A stretch of DNA of 64,000 bases from Microbacterium sp. zg-Y1090 (lineage in GTDB: Bacteria; Actinomycetota; Actinomycetes; Actinomycetales; Microbacteriaceae): positions 1,178,001 to 1,242,000 of the forward strand of contig NZ_CP126742.1 of the NCBI RefSeq assembly GCF_030246945.1. Reading direction: 5' to 3'. Within the stretch, counting starts at the first letter, position 1; every line of letters starts with the position of its first letter. Shown one piece after another: positions 38,734 through 50,437 of the stretch. Position numbers and translations under genes: made by a program. The notes under the pieces were generated by a model. It was not told where the DNA came from. It ran no database searches and worked only from the letters and a program-made list of their open reading frames with translations.

Positions 38734-39357
38734 ATGTCGACTGAGACCGACACCAAGGTCGTCGCCACCAAGCGCGAGAACTTCGGCAAGGGCTTCGCCC
38801 GCCGCCTGCGTGCGTCCGGCCAGGTCCCCGCCGTGATCTACGGCCACGGCACCGACCCCGTGCACGTCGCACTGCCCGGCCACCAGATGCTGCTGCTCAT
38901 CCGCCGCGCCAACGCGGTGCTCGAGCTCGAGCTCGACGGCACCCAGCAGCTGACGCTGGTCAAGGACGTCCAGAAGGACCCCGTGCACCAGATCATCGAG
39001 CACATCGACCTGCTCGTGGTGAAGAAGGGCGAGAAGATCGAGGTCGACGTGCCGATCACGGTGCACGGCGAGCCCTACCCCGGCACCATCGCCAACCTCG
39101 ACGCCGTCAGCATCCTGCTGCAGGTGGAGGCCACGCACATCCCGCAGTCGATCGAGATCGACGTCGAGGGCCTCGAGGAGGGCGCGCACATCACCGCCGC
39201 CGACCTGAAGCTGCCCAAGGGCGCGACGCTGGCCGCCGACCCGGAGACCCTCATCGTCGCCATCTCGGTGCCGTCTGCGACCCTCGCGGCCGAGGACGAG
39301 ATCGCGGCTACCGACGAGGCCGTCGCCACGGAGCAGTCCGAAGAGGCTTCCGAGTAA
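38734..39357 (+). CDS. rplY: 50S ribosomal protein L25, general stress (CTC) form
   Basis: A 207-residue long-form L25/CTC protein. The N-terminal 5S-rRNA-binding domain (KRENFGKGFARRLRASGQVPAVIYGHG) is followed by the TL5/CTC beta domain (VPITVHGEPYPGTIANLDAVSILLQVEATHIP) and an acidic C-terminal tail (EDEIAATDEAVATEQSEEASE). It binds 5S rRNA in the large subunit. ATG 38734 follows AAGGAGA. A strong terminator follows at once, so it is probably a single-gene transcript although pth lies next, as in other actinobacteria. Confidence 0.96.
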   Translation: MSTETDTKVVATKRENFGKGFARRLRASGQVPAVIYGHGTDPVHVALPGHQMLLLIRRANAVLELELDGTQQLTLVKDVQKDPVHQIIEHIDLLVVKKGEKIEVDVPITVHGEPYPGTIANLDAVSILLQVEATHIPQSIEIDVEGLEEGAHITAADLKLPKGATLAADPETLIVAISVPSATLAAEDEIAATDEAVATEQSEEASE

Positions 39358-39366
39358 GACGCTCAT

Positions 39367-39406
39367 GATGAGGGGGTGCGGATTCCGCACCCCCTCATCG
39401 CGTTTT
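39367..39406 (+). terminator. Rho-independent terminator after rplY
   Basis: A perfect 15-bp stem (GATGAGGGGGTGCGG, loop ATT, complementary arm 39385-39399) followed by GCGTTTT. It ends 26 bases before the pth start codon. Confidence 0.9.
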
Positions 39407-39431
39407 CCGGCGCTGGGGCAGGAGGGATGAC

Positions 39432-40016
39432 ATGGCACAGACCTGGCTGGTCGTAGGACTGGGAAACCCCGGTCCGCGGTATGAGATGACGCGGCACAAC
39501 GTCGGCCAGCTCGTCGTGGACGAGCTCGCGGCGCGGCGGTCGGAGAGCTTCCGTGCCCACAAGGCGAACGCCCGTGTGGCGGAGACCTGGCTGCGTCCGG
39601 GTGCCGACAAGCTGGTGCTGGCCAAGCCCAACTCGTTCATGAACGTCTCGGGCGGCCCGGCGTCCGGTCTCGCGTCGTTCTACGGGGTTCCCCCCGAGCG
39701 CGTGGTGGTCGTCCACGACGAGCTGGACATCCCGTTCGACACGATCAAGCTGAAGATCGGCGGCGGGCACGGCGGACACAACGGCGTGCGCGACGTCGCG
39801 AAGGCGCTCGGCACCGTCGACTTCCCCCGCGTGCGGGTGGGCATCGGGCGCCCTCCGGGACGACAGGATGCCGCGGACTGGGTGCTCGACCCGTTCGCCG
39901 CGACCGAGCGCAAGACGCTGCCGATCCTGGTCTCCGACGCCGCCGACGCCGTCGAGCAGCTCATCGCCGAGGGGCTGCTCGCCGCCCAGCAGCGGCACCA
40001 CGCCCCGCGCGACTGA
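39432..40016 (+). CDS. pth: Peptidyl-tRNA hydrolase
   Basis: A 194-residue enzyme that releases peptides from dropped-off peptidyl-tRNA. N12 in [17 protein letters not shown] and catalytic His22 are present, with [22 protein letters not shown] and [13 protein letters not shown] following. ATG 39432 has GGAGGGATGAC upstream. Standard length and motif order. Ends 16 bases from the convergent membrane-protein gene. Confidence 0.97.
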   Translation: MAQTWLVVGLGNPGPRYEMTRHNVGQLVVDELAARRSESFRAHKANARVAETWLRPGADKLVLAKPNSFMNVSGGPASGLASFYGVPPERVVVVHDELDIPFDTIKLKIGGGHGGHNGVRDVAKALGTVDFPRVRVGIGRPPGRQDAADWVLDPFAATERKTLPILVSDAADAVEQLIAEGLLAAQQRHHAPRD

Positions 40017-40032
40017 GGTCTCGCGGCCGACG

Positions 40033-40569
40033 TCAGGGGCCGAGGGAGGCGGCGACGCCGAGGCTGAAGGACAGCGCAGCGGCGACACCGAAGATCACGG
40101 GCCCGACCGCGGCGACGACGACGGCGGCGATGCCCGCGCCGCGGCCGCGCCGGCGCGCGATCGCGACGATCCCCTGCACGAACCCCCAGGTGCCGAGCAC
40201 CGTCCCCGACCAGAAGGCCACCTCGGTCGCCAGCACCTCGCCGCGCACGGGGGCGAGCATCGCCAGGTCGAACCCCGTCGCCATCGGTGTCGCGCCCTGC
40301 TGCAGCGCCAGCACCTCGCCGATGGGGGCGCATGACATCACCGCCACGATGCCCGCACCCACGGCCCCGACCAGCGCGAGGACGAGAGCCAGGATCCCGA
40401 GCGTGTTCGTGCCGTCGGGCGCAGGCGGCTGCATGCCGGTCCGGGGAGCGCCCGGGGCGGTGTAGGGGGCGACGAAACCCGGTGCCGGGTATGCGCCGTA
40501 CGGCGCGGGTGCGCCCGGCTGCCACCCGGAGGGGCCGGAGGATGCCGGGGGCACGGGCTGCTGGTTCAC
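40033..40569 (-). CDS. DUF4190-like membrane protein with proline-rich N-terminus
   Basis: A 178-residue protein. The first ~50 residues are rich in Pro, Gly, Ala and Tyr (APAPYGAYPAPGFVAPY), a cytoplasmic tail common in actinobacterial membrane proteins. Three hydrophobic segments follow: TLGILALVLALVGAVGAGIV, a second near FWSGTVLGTWGFVQGIVAIA, and AGIAAVVVAAVGPVIFGVAA. The pattern resembles DUF4190, of unknown function. GTG 40569 lies six bases after minus-strand TAGGAT, marking a leaderless promoter that diverges from that of mfd. Confidence 0.75.
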   Translation of the reverse strand: MNQQPVPPASSGPSGWQPGAPAPYGAYPAPGFVAPYTAPGAPRTGMQPPAPDGTNTLGILALVLALVGAVGAGIVAVMSCAPIGEVLALQQGATPMATGFDLAMLAPVRGEVLATEVAFWSGTVLGTWGFVQGIVAIARRRGRGAGIAAVVVAAVGPVIFGVAAALSFSLGVAASLGP

Positions 40570-40575
40570 GCCCCC

Positions 40576-40581
40576 ATCCTA
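40576..40581 (-). promoter_or_regulatory. -10 box of the DUF4190-like gene (leaderless)
   Basis: Minus-strand TAGGAT, then GGGGGC, then GTG 40569. Confidence 0.6.
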
Positions 40582-40617
40582 GGAGTGGTCGCGAGGCGCC
40601 CCCACCCGGTCCCGCCG

Positions 40618-40623
40618 TAGACT
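40618..40623 (+). promoter_or_regulatory. -10 box of mfd (leaderless)
   Basis: TAGACT followed by GGAAGG and GTG 40630; transcription would start at or beside the GTG. Confidence 0.6.
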
Positions 40624-40629
40624 GGAAGG

Positions 40630-43600
40630 GTGACAGTTCCCGGGATCGTGCGCGCCCTCATGCAGGCCGACTCCTTCCGGGAGGCGGTGCAGTCATCGTC
40701 GGTCGACACCGACTTCTCGATGGTCGAGGGCCTCGACGCCCCGCTGCTCGCTGCCCTGGTCGAGCGCCGCCGCGAGGCGGGAAAGCCCGCCGCCCTGCTG
40801 GCCATCGCCCCCACCGGACGGCGGGCCGAGTCGCTGGGCACGGCGCTGGGCGAAATGCTGCCCCGCGCGCAGGTGCACCATTTCCCGGCGTGGGAGACGC
40901 TGCCGCACGAGCGGCTCAGCCCCAGTGCCGAGACCGTGGGGCAGCGCCTGGCCGTGCTGCGGGCGGTCGCCGCCTGGGACGGGTCCGTTCCGCTGATCGT
41001 CACGGCGTCCGTCCGCAGTGCGGTGCAGCCCATCGCCGGCGGGCTCACCGCCGTCGAGCCCGTGCACCTCGTCGCCGGAGGGCGTGGCCACGACCTGGGC
41101 GACGTCGCCCGGCGCCTGGTCGAACTCGCCTACCACCGTGTGGACATGGTGTCCCGGCGGGGCGAGTTCGCCATGCGCGGCGGCATCCTCGACGTCTTCC
41201 CGCCGGTGGCCGATCATCCCTACCGCGTCGAGTTCTTCGGCGACGAGGTCGATGAGATCCGGGCCTTCTCGGTGGCCGATCAGCGGTCGCTGCCGGGCGA
41301 GGTGAAGGAGGTCACCCTCATCCCGAGCCGCGAGCTGCTGCTCACCGACGCGGTGCGCGAGCGCGCCCGCGGTCTGGCGGGGCAGTACCCCGGGCTCGCA
41401 GGCATGCTGGAGAAGATGGCCGAGGGCATCCCCGCCGAGGGGATGGAGTCGCTGCTGCCGGTGCTCGTGGACGAGATCGTCACGATCGCCGACTACCTGC
41501 CGCGCGGCACGGCCGCGGCCCTGGTCGACCCTGAGCGCTCCGTCACCCGCGCGATGACCCTCGGTGACACCAACCGGGAGTTCCTCGAAGCGGCCTGGAG
41601 CGCGGCGACGGCCGGTGCCGACAGCCCGGTGGACCTCGGCGCGGGCGACTTCCTCACCCTCCCACAGCTGCAGCAGGCCACCCACGACCGCGACGGCGTG
41701 TGGTGGACCTTCAGCGCGTTCGACTCCGGTGCGGCGGATGCCACGGCCGAGGGCCTCATCGACGTCGACGTCGCCCTGGAGCACGCTGCGGCGGTGCGTG
41801 TCGACGCGCGCCCGGTGCCGTCCTTCCAGGGAAACGTCGACGGCGCGACCGCCCACATCGGCCGGCTGCTGTCGGAGGGCTGGCGCGTGGTCGTGGCCGC
41901 GTCGGGCGCAGGGCTGGTCGAACGCGCCCGTTCGGTGCTCGCCGAGCGTGGGTTCGCCGCGCGGGAGGTCGAGGACGTCCACGGCATTCCGGAGACGGGT
42001 GTCGCCCTGACCGTGGTCGCGACGCTCGAGCGCGGCTTCGAGGTGCCCGATGCGAAGCTCGCGGTGCTGACGGAGTCGGAGTTCTACGGGCGCACGATCG
42101 GCAGCGACGGCCGCGTCGTGAAGAAGCTCGCCTCACGCCGGCGCAACGTCGTCGACCCGCTGCAGCTGAAGGCGGGGGACTACGTCGTCCACGCCACCCA
42201 CGGCATCGGCCGCTTCGTGGAGCTCATGCAGCGGGAGGTGTCCAGCGGCGGCCGCAACGCGGTGAAGACGCAGCGCGAGTACCTCGTGCTGGAGTACGCG
42301 CCCTCGAAGCGCGGGTACCCGGGCGACAAGCTCTACGTCCCCACCGACCAGCTCGACCTGCTGTCGAAGTACGTCGGGGGTGAGGCGCCCGCGCTGTCGA
42401 AGATGGGCGGCAGCGACTGGTCGCAGGCCAAGAGCAAGGCGCGCCGCGCCGTGCGGGACATCGCGGTGGACCTGGTCAAGCTCTACTCGGCGCGCATGGC
42501 CGCCAAGGGTCACGCGTTCGGCCCGGACACCCCATGGCAGCGGGAGCTGGAGGAGGCGTTCCCCTTCGCGGAGACCCCCGACCAGCTGCAGACGATCGAC
42601 GAGATCAAGGCCGACATGGAGAAGCCGATCCCGATGGACAGGCTGCTGTCGGGTGATGTCGGGTTCGGCAAGACCGAGGTCGCGGTGCGCGCGGCGTTCA
42701 AGGCGATCCAGGACGGCAAGCAGGTCGCGATGCTGGTGCCGACGACGCTGCTGGTCAAGCAGCACCTCGAGACGTTCACCGAGCGCTTCGCCGGCTTCCC
42801 GGTCAAGGTGCGGGCGCTGTCGCGGTTCCAGAGCGACAAGGAGGCACGCGAGGTCGTCGCCGGCCTGCTGGACGGCACCGTCGACATGGTCATCGGCACG
42901 CACCGCATCCTGACCGAGAAGGTGATCTTCAAGGACCTGGGTCTGCTGATCATCGACGAGGAGCAGCGCTTCGGCGTCGAGCACAAGGAGCAGCTGAAGA
43001 AGCTGAAGACCAACGTCGACCTGCTGGCGATGAGCGCCACGCCCATCCCGCGCACGCTCGAGATGGCGGTCACCGGCATCCGGGAGATGTCGACCCTGCA
43101 GACCCCGCCCGAGGACCGGCACCCGATCCTGACGTACGTGGGCGCGCGCAGCGACAAGCAGATCGCCGCCGCCATCCGCCGCGAGCTGCTGCGCGAGGGC
43201 CAGGTGTTCTACGTGCACAACCGGGTGTCCTCGATCCAGCGGGTCGCCGCCCACCTCGCCGAGATCGTGCCGGAGGCGCGGGTCGCCGTCGCGCACGGGC
43301 AGATGGGCGAGCACGCGCTCGAGCAGGTCGTCGACGACTTCTGGGAGCGCCGCGCCGACGTGCTCGTCTGCACGACGATCATCGAGACGGGCCTGGACAT
43401 CTCCAACGCCAACACCATCATCATCGACCGGGCCGACAAGTACGGCCTCAGCCAGCTGCATCAGCTGCGGGGTCGCGTGGGACGCGGGCGCGAGCGGGCG
43501 TACGCGTACTTCCTGTACGACGACATGAAGCCGCTGAGCGAGACCGCCGCCGACCGGCTGGAGACGATCGCCGTCAACAACGACCTGGGGTCGGGGATGC

Positions 43601-44235
43601 AGGTGGCGCTGAAGGACCTCGAGCTGCGCGGTGCCGGCAACCTCCTCGGCGCCGAGCAGGCGGGGCACATCGCCGGGGTCGGCTTCGACCTGTACCTGCG
43701 GATGATCGGCGAGGCCGTGGCGACGTTCCGCGGCGAGGATGTCGAGGGCCCGGCGGAACTGCGGCTCGAACTGCCCGTGCAGGCGCGCATCCCCGAGTCG
43801 TACATCGACAGCGAGCGGCTGCGGCTCGAGGCCTACCAGAAGCTCTCGGCTGCGGCATCGGCCACCGCGAAGGACGACGCGATCGACCTCGTGATCGAGG
43901 AGCTGACCGACCGCTACGGCGACCTGCCGCCCGAGACCGAAGGGCTCTTCGCGGTCGCCCGGCTGCGTCGCCGTGCCGCGCAGGCAGGGCTGACCGATGT
44001 CGTGGCGATGGGGCCGAACCTGCGGATCGCACCGGCGCATCTGCCGGATTCGCTGCGGGTGCGCCTGCAGCGGCTGTATCCCAAGGGCAAGCTGCTGGCC
44101 GGGGGCGACGCGATGGTCGTGCCGCTGCCGACCGCAGGCGGCGAGGCGCTGGCCGACCGCGACCTCATCGCCTGGGTGGGGCAGCTGATGGATCAGTTCT
44201 TCCCCGCGCCGGTGCCCGCAGCCGCTGCCGGGTGA
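40630..44235 (+). CDS. mfd: Transcription-repair coupling factor
   Basis: An 1201-residue SF2 translocase that removes RNA polymerase stalled at DNA damage and recruits UvrA. The N-terminal UvrB-like domain, the RNA-polymerase-interacting CarD-like domain (KAGDYVVHATHGIGRFVEL near residue 515), the helicase core (Walker A LLSGDVGFGKTEVA near 675, DEEQRFGVEHKEQLK near 776, QLRGRVGRGRERAYAYF) and the C-terminal TRCF domain (RIPESYIDSERLRLEAYQKL) are all present. GTG 40630 is set by the -10 spacing. Length is normal. Confidence 0.97.
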   Translation: MTVPGIVRALMQADSFREAVQSSSVDTDFSMVEGLDAPLLAALVERRREAGKPAALLAIAPTGRRAESLGTALGEMLPRAQVHHFPAWETLPHERLSPSAETVGQRLAVLRAVAAWDGSVPLIVTASVRSAVQPIAGGLTAVEPVHLVAGGRGHDLGDVARRLVELAYHRVDMVSRRGEFAMRGGILDVFPPVADHPYRVEFFGDEVDEIRAFSVADQRSLPGEVKEVTLIPSRELLLTDAVRERARGLAGQYPGLAGMLEKMAEGIPAEGMESLLPVLVDEIVTIADYLPRGTAAALVDPERSVTRAMTLGDTNREFLEAAWSAATAGADSPVDLGAGDFLTLPQLQQATHDRDGVWWTFSAFDSGAADATAEGLIDVDVALEHAAAVRVDARPVPSFQGNVDGATAHIGRLLSEGWRVVVAASGAGLVERARSVLAERGFAAREVEDVHGIPETGVALTVVATLERGFEVPDAKLAVLTESEFYGRTIGSDGRVVKKLASRRRNVVDPLQLKAGDYVVHATHGIGRFVELMQREVSSGGRNAVKTQREYLVLEYAPSKRGYPGDKLYVPTDQLDLLSKYVGGEAPALSKMGGSDWSQAKSKARRAVRDIAVDLVKLYSARMAAKGHAFGPDTPWQRELEEAFPFAETPDQLQTIDEIKADMEKPIPMDRLLSGDVGFGKTEVAVRAAFKAIQDGKQVAMLVPTTLLVKQHLETFTERFAGFPVKVRALSRFQSDKEAREVVAGLLDGTVDMVIGTHRILTEKVIFKDLGLLIIDEEQRFGVEHKEQLKKLKTNVDLLAMSATPIPRTLEMAVTGIREMSTLQTPPEDRHPILTYVGARSDKQIAAAIRRELLREGQVFYVHNRVSSIQRVAAHLAEIVPEARVAVAHGQMGEHALEQVVDDFWERRADVLVCTTIIETGLDISNANTIIIDRADKYGLSQLHQLRGRVGRGRERAYAYFLYDDMKPLSETAADRLETIAVNNDLGSGMQVALKDLELRGAGNLLGAEQAGHIAGVGFDLYLRMIGEAVATFRGEDVEGPAELRLELPVQARIPESYIDSERLRLEAYQKLSAAASATAKDDAIDLVIEELTDRYGDLPPETEGLFAVARLRRRAAQAGLTDVVAMGPNLRIAPAHLPDSLRVRLQRLYPKGKLLAGGDAMVVPLPTAGGEALADRDLIAWVGQLMDQFFPAPVPAAAAG

Positions 44236-44264
44236 GTGCTCCGCGCGTCGGCTGAGCGCTCACC
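44231..44264. terminator. Hairpin between convergent mfd and gdhA
   Basis: GGTGAGTGCTC (44231-44241) pairs with GAGCGCTCACC (44254-44264) through a 12-base loop, with one G-U pair. It begins in the mfd stop region. No T-run follows on either side, so it may be an RNA end-stabiliser or weak bidirectional terminator. Confidence 0.45.
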
Positions 44265-44294
44265 GCGTCGCGAGGACGCGTCACGCGGCCGTGG

Positions 44295-46415
<2,121 letters not shown>

Positions 46416-49085
46416 TCACCCGGTGTTCTGCAGCCCCGCCGCGACGCCCGAGACCGACAGCAGCAGCAGGTGCCGCGTGTCGGCGGCATCCTCCTCGGTC
46501 AAGCCGTTGTCCCGCAGGGCCCGCAGTGCCCGCAGCTGCAGCAGCGACAGCGCATCGACGTAAGGGCTGCGCATCTTCACGGCACGCTGCAGCACGGGCT
46601 TGCCCGCCAGCAGCCCGCTTCCGCCCGTGAGCCGCACGACCCACTCGCGGGTGAGGGTCATCTCGTCCATGACCAGCGCGGCCAGGTCGGGGCGGTCGCC
46701 GAGGTCGAGGTACTGCCGCGCGATGCGCGGGTCGGCCTTGGCGAGGCTCATCGCGACGTTGTCGACGAGCGTGCGCAGCAGCGGCCAGCGCTCGTACGCG
46801 CCGCGGAGCCGCTCCTCGTCGCCCACGGCCTCGAGCGCCGTCCCTAGCCCGAACCAGCCGGCGAGGTTGATGCGCGCCTGCGTCCACGCGAACACCCACG
46901 GGATGGCGCGCAGGTCCTCGAGGGACTCCACCGACAGACCGCGACGGGCCGGACGCGAGCCCAGCGCGAGCAGGCCCACCTCCTCCATCGGGGTGACAGT
47001 GGCGAACCACGGGGCGAATCCGGGCGCCTTCACCAGCGAGAAGAAGCGCTCCCGCGACGCCGCGTCCATCGTGCGCGCCACGTCGGCGTACTCTTCGGCG
47101 GCGGCGCTGTTGCGCTGCTCGTTCGACGGCGCGGATGCCAGCAGGATCGCCGCGGCCACCTGGTCGATGTGACGCATCGCGATGGCGGGATCGCCATAGC
47201 GGGCGAAGATCACCTCGCCCTGCTCGGTGAGCTTGAACCGGCCGTCGACGGAGTGGGGCGGCTGGGCGAGGATGGCCGAGTTCGCGGGGCCTCCGCCGCG
47301 GCCCAGAGCTCCGCCGCGGCCGTGGAAGAGGGTGAGCTCGATGTCGTTCTCGCGCGCCCAGGCCGCGATCTTCGCCTGCGCCTCGTACAGGGCGAGGTTG
47401 GCGGCGACGGGCCCGACGTCCTTCGACGAGTCGGAGTAGCCGAGCATGACCTCCATGCGCCGCCCGGTCGCTTCGAGCCGCTCGCGGAACTGCGGGTGCT
47501 CGACGACCTCGGCCAGGATGCCGGGGGCGGCCTGAAGGTCGGCGAACGTCTCGAAGAGGGGGATGACGTCGAGCACCGGCGGGGTGCCGCCCGGGCCGAC
47601 GGCGAACCGGGCCAGGCGGTGCACGGCGAGGAGGTCCTCGGCCGACCGGGTGAACGAGACGATGTAGCGACCCGCAGCGCGGGCGCCGTAGCGCTGCTGC
47701 ACGAAGGCCACCGCACGGAAGGTGTCGAGCACCTCCTCGGAAAGGTCGCTGCGCGCCCCGCCGGCCTCGAGCTCGGCGAGCACGCGGGCGTGCACGTCGG
47801 AGTGCTGGCGCACCTCGAGCTCGGCCAGATGGAAGCCGTAGGTCTCGACCTGCCAGATGAGCTGCTGCAGGGCCCCATACGCCTGCCGCGCGGCGCGGCC
47901 CTGCACGAGGGAATCCTGGATGACCCGCAGATCGGCGAGCAGCTCCTCGGGATCGGCGTAGGCGAGGTCGGCGTTGCGGGCTCCGGTGGCCGCGATCCGC
48001 CGGGCGATCAGCAGCAGCACCCGCCGGTGCGGCTCGTTGGGGGAGCGCTTGGCGATCTCAGCCGCCGCGTCTTCGTCGCCCGCGCGCAGCCGGTGCCACA
48101 GGGCGATCAGCTCGTCGCTCGGAGGCGTCGTCGTGGCATCCAGGGTGAGCGCGCGGCCGATGCGGCTGGCGGCACGCTCGAGACCGAGCAGCACGTGCTC
48201 GCTGGCGATGGCGGCGGCACGGCGGGTGACGGCCGCGGTCACGAACGGGTTGCCGTCGCGGTCGCCGCCGACCCAGGTGCCCAGCCGGACGAAGGGCGCC
48301 ACGAGCGGGGGCCGGCTGCCGGCGAGGGGGCCCTGCAGCGCGTCGTCGACCCGGCGGTAGACCTGCGGCACGGTGGTGAACAGGGTCTCGTCGAACACCG
48401 CCATGACCGAGCGCACCTCGTCGGTGGGCGACGGCTTCTCGGGGCGCAGGGGCGCGGTGCGCCACAGCGTGTCGATCTCCTCGAGCATGCGGCCCTCGAC
48501 CCGGGTGCGGTCGGCGCCCTCCGGGGCGGTCGTGTCGTGCTCCACCAGCAGATCCGCCAGGCGACGGATTCCCGTGGACACCGCGCGTCGGCGGGCCTCG
48601 GTCGGGTGGGCGGTGAACACGGGGTGGAAGCGCAGCGCCTGCAGCCGTGTCAGGGCGACGTCGTCGCCGACCTCCTCCGACAGCCGGGTGAAAGCCGCAG
48701 CGACCGTGTCCACCGGTGCGGCGTCGGGGTCGGCGGCGCGCTCGCGCAGCGTGCGCACGCGCTGGTGCTCCTCGGCCAGGTTCACGAGGTGGAAGTAGCA
48801 GGTGAAGGCACGCGCGACTTCTTCGGCCCGCGTGAGCGTGAACCCGTCGGCGATGGCCGCGGCGCGGGCGGCTGCGGCATCCGACTCGTCGGTGTAGGCG
48901 TGGATCGTCGCGGTGCGCAGCCGCTCGACGTCGTCGAACAGCCCGGGGGAGCCGCTCTCGCGCAGCACATCGCCCAGCAAACCGCCCAGCAGGCGCACGT
49001 CGGCGCGCATCTGCTCGGGTAGTTCCTGACCGGCTTCGAAGCGGCCGACCAGATCGATGGCCTCGGTGGGGGTGACATCACGCAT
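46416..49085 (-). CDS. ppc: Phosphoenolpyruvate carboxylase
   Basis: An 889-residue anaplerotic enzyme that carboxylates PEP to oxaloacetate. Catalytic His160 is in VFTAHPTEARRR; the other signatures are LGYSDSSKDVG and FHGRGGALGRGGGPANSAILAQ. The protein ends in QNTG, the invariant C-terminus that takes part in the active site and allosteric control, so it is complete. ATG 49085 is seven bases after minus-strand TAGCGT, consistent with a leaderless message. Divergent from nhaA. Confidence 0.97.
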   Translation of the reverse strand: MRDVTPTEAIDLVGRFEAGQELPEQMRADVRLLGGLLGDVLRESGSPGLFDDVERLRTATIHAYTDESDAAAARAAAIADGFTLTRAEEVARAFTCYFHLVNLAEEHQRVRTLRERAADPDAAPVDTVAAAFTRLSEEVGDDVALTRLQALRFHPVFTAHPTEARRRAVSTGIRRLADLLVEHDTTAPEGADRTRVEGRMLEEIDTLWRTAPLRPEKPSPTDEVRSVMAVFDETLFTTVPQVYRRVDDALQGPLAGSRPPLVAPFVRLGTWVGGDRDGNPFVTAAVTRRAAAIASEHVLLGLERAASRIGRALTLDATTTPPSDELIALWHRLRAGDEDAAAEIAKRSPNEPHRRVLLLIARRIAATGARNADLAYADPEELLADLRVIQDSLVQGRAARQAYGALQQLIWQVETYGFHLAELEVRQHSDVHARVLAELEAGGARSDLSEEVLDTFRAVAFVQQRYGARAAGRYIVSFTRSAEDLLAVHRLARFAVGPGGTPPVLDVIPLFETFADLQAAPGILAEVVEHPQFRERLEATGRRMEVMLGYSDSSKDVGPVAANLALYEAQAKIAAWARENDIELTLFHGRGGALGRGGGPANSAILAQPPHSVDGRFKLTEQGEVIFARYGDPAIAMRHIDQVAAAILLASAPSNEQRNSAAAEEYADVARTMDAASRERFFSLVKAPGFAPWFATVTPMEEVGLLALGSRPARRGLSVESLEDLRAIPWVFAWTQARINLAGWFGLGTALEAVGDEERLRGAYERWPLLRTLVDNVAMSLAKADPRIARQYLDLGDRPDLAALVMDEMTLTREWVVRLTGGSGLLAGKPVLQRAVKMRSPYVDALSLLQLRALRALRDNGLTEEDAADTRHLLLLSVSGVAAGLQNTG

Positions 49086-49092
49086 GGGTTCA

Positions 49093-49098
49093 ACGCTA
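49093..49098 (-). promoter_or_regulatory. -10 box of ppc
   Basis: Minus-strand TAGCGT with seven bases to ATG 49085. Confidence 0.5.
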
Positions 49099-49128
49099 AC
49101 GCGAGCCCGCGGTCGCGTTTCGCTTCGC

Positions 49129-49134
49129 TACGAT
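49129..49134 (+). promoter_or_regulatory. -10 box of nhaA
   Basis: TACGAT, predicted start near 49141, giving an approximately 75-base leader before ATG 49218. A GTG at 49143 would be nearly leaderless and is the alternative start. Confidence 0.45.
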
Positions 49135-49217
49135 GGACGGCGGTGCGCCGGGAAGTCTGGTCGGCTCGTCCTCGGGACTCGAGGGCGGAGCTGCTGACTC
49201 CGACCCCTGGAGGTCCT

Positions 49218-50420
49218 ATGTCCCTGTTGCGCTCGGCGCGCTTCCCCGCCGTCATCCTGCTCGCGGCCGCCATCGCCGCCCTGGTCATCGCGAACACGCC
49301 CCTCGGCGGTGCCGTCCTCGAACTCAAGGAGACCCACCTCGGCATCCCGGGGGTGTTCGAGCTGTCGGTGGGGCACTGGGTGCAGGACGGACTGCTGGCG
49401 GTCTTCTTCTTCGTCGTCGCGGTCGAGCTGCAGTTCGAGCTGACCAACGGCGAGCTCAACTCCGCGCGCAAGGCGCTGCAGCCGGCCATCGCCGCCGCCG
49501 GCGGCGTGCTCGTGCCGATCGGCGTGTTCCTGATGTTCGCGGGCGGCTCCGACGTCGCCGCCGGCTGGCCCATCCCCACCGCCACCGACATCGCCTTCGC
49601 GCTCGGGGTGCTCGCCGTCTTCGGCAAGGGACTGCCGTCGGGCATCCGCATCTTCCTGCTGGCGCTGGCGATCCTCGACGACATCGTCGGGATCGTCTTC
49701 ATCGCCGTGCTGTTCACCACCGACGTCAACATCGGGCTGTTGGCCGTCGCGATGCTCGTGGTCATCCTCTTCGGCGTGCTCAGTCGCAGGCTCGACACCC
49801 GGGCCCGCGTGCCGATCGCCGTCATCCTGGTGATCCTCGGCATCGCGACGTGGGTGCTGGTCTACCTCTCGGGGGTGCACGCCACCCTCGCCGGGGTCGC
49901 ACTGGGACTGGCGATGGCCCAGCGCCCGGCGCTGCGTGCCCGGCACGCGCTCGAGCCGTGGGTCAACGGCATCGTGCTGCCGCTGTTCGCCTTCTCGGCC
50001 GCCCTGGTGGTCATTCCGCAGGTGTCGCCGGCGGAGCTGTCTCCGGCCTTCTGGGGCGTCGTGGTGGGCCTGCCGGTGGGAAAGCTGATCGGCATCACCG
50101 TGTTCGGGTGGCTCTCGCTGCGCATCGGCAACCGGGGGGCCGCGCCCCATCTGTCGCTGCGGGACCTGCTGGCCGCGGGGTCGCTCGGCGGCATCGGGTT
50201 CACGGTGTCGCTGCTGCTGTCGGAGCTGGCGTTCGTCGGCGATCCTCTCGTGCGCGACGAGGCCACGCTCGGCGTGCTCGCCGGCTCGGGCATCTCGCTC
50301 ATCGTCGCCGCGCTGCTGGTCTCGGAGCGCGCGCGCCACTATCGGCGACTCGCCCGGTCGCAGGCGGAGCGCGAGCAGGCGCCGGAACCGCCTTCGCCCA
50401 CCGGCGGTCAGCTGAACTGA
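49218..50420 (+). CDS. nhaA: Na+/H+ antiporter NhaA
   Basis: A 400-residue membrane antiporter that expels Na+ in exchange for protons and controls internal pH and salt. The paired aspartates of the ion site lie in FLLALAILDDIVGIVFIA, with TATDIAFALGVLAVFGKGLP before and LGGIGFTVSLLLSELAF near the end, the standard NhaA pattern with about twelve spans. The cytoplasmic C-terminus is charged. ATG 49218 follows GGAGG; starting at GTG 49143 would add 25 basic residues before the first span. Confidence 0.93.
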   Translation: MSLLRSARFPAVILLAAAIAALVIANTPLGGAVLELKETHLGIPGVFELSVGHWVQDGLLAVFFFVVAVELQFELTNGELNSARKALQPAIAAAGGVLVPIGVFLMFAGGSDVAAGWPIPTATDIAFALGVLAVFGKGLPSGIRIFLLALAILDDIVGIVFIAVLFTTDVNIGLLAVAMLVVILFGVLSRRLDTRARVPIAVILVILGIATWVLVYLSGVHATLAGVALGLAMAQRPALRARHALEPWVNGIVLPLFAFSAALVVIPQVSPAELSPAFWGVVVGLPVGKLIGITVFGWLSLRIGNRGAAPHLSLRDLLAAGSLGGIGFTVSLLLSELAFVGDPLVRDEATLGVLAGSGISLIVAALLVSERARHYRRLARSQAEREQAPEPPSPTGGQLN

Positions 50421-50424
50421 GCGG

Positions 50425-50430
50425 CACAAT
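50425..50430 (+). promoter_or_regulatory. -10 box of mazG
   Basis: CACAAT with seven bases to GTG 50438. It supports that start over the in-frame ATG at 50429. Confidence 0.45.
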
Positions 50431-50437
50431 GGTGCGG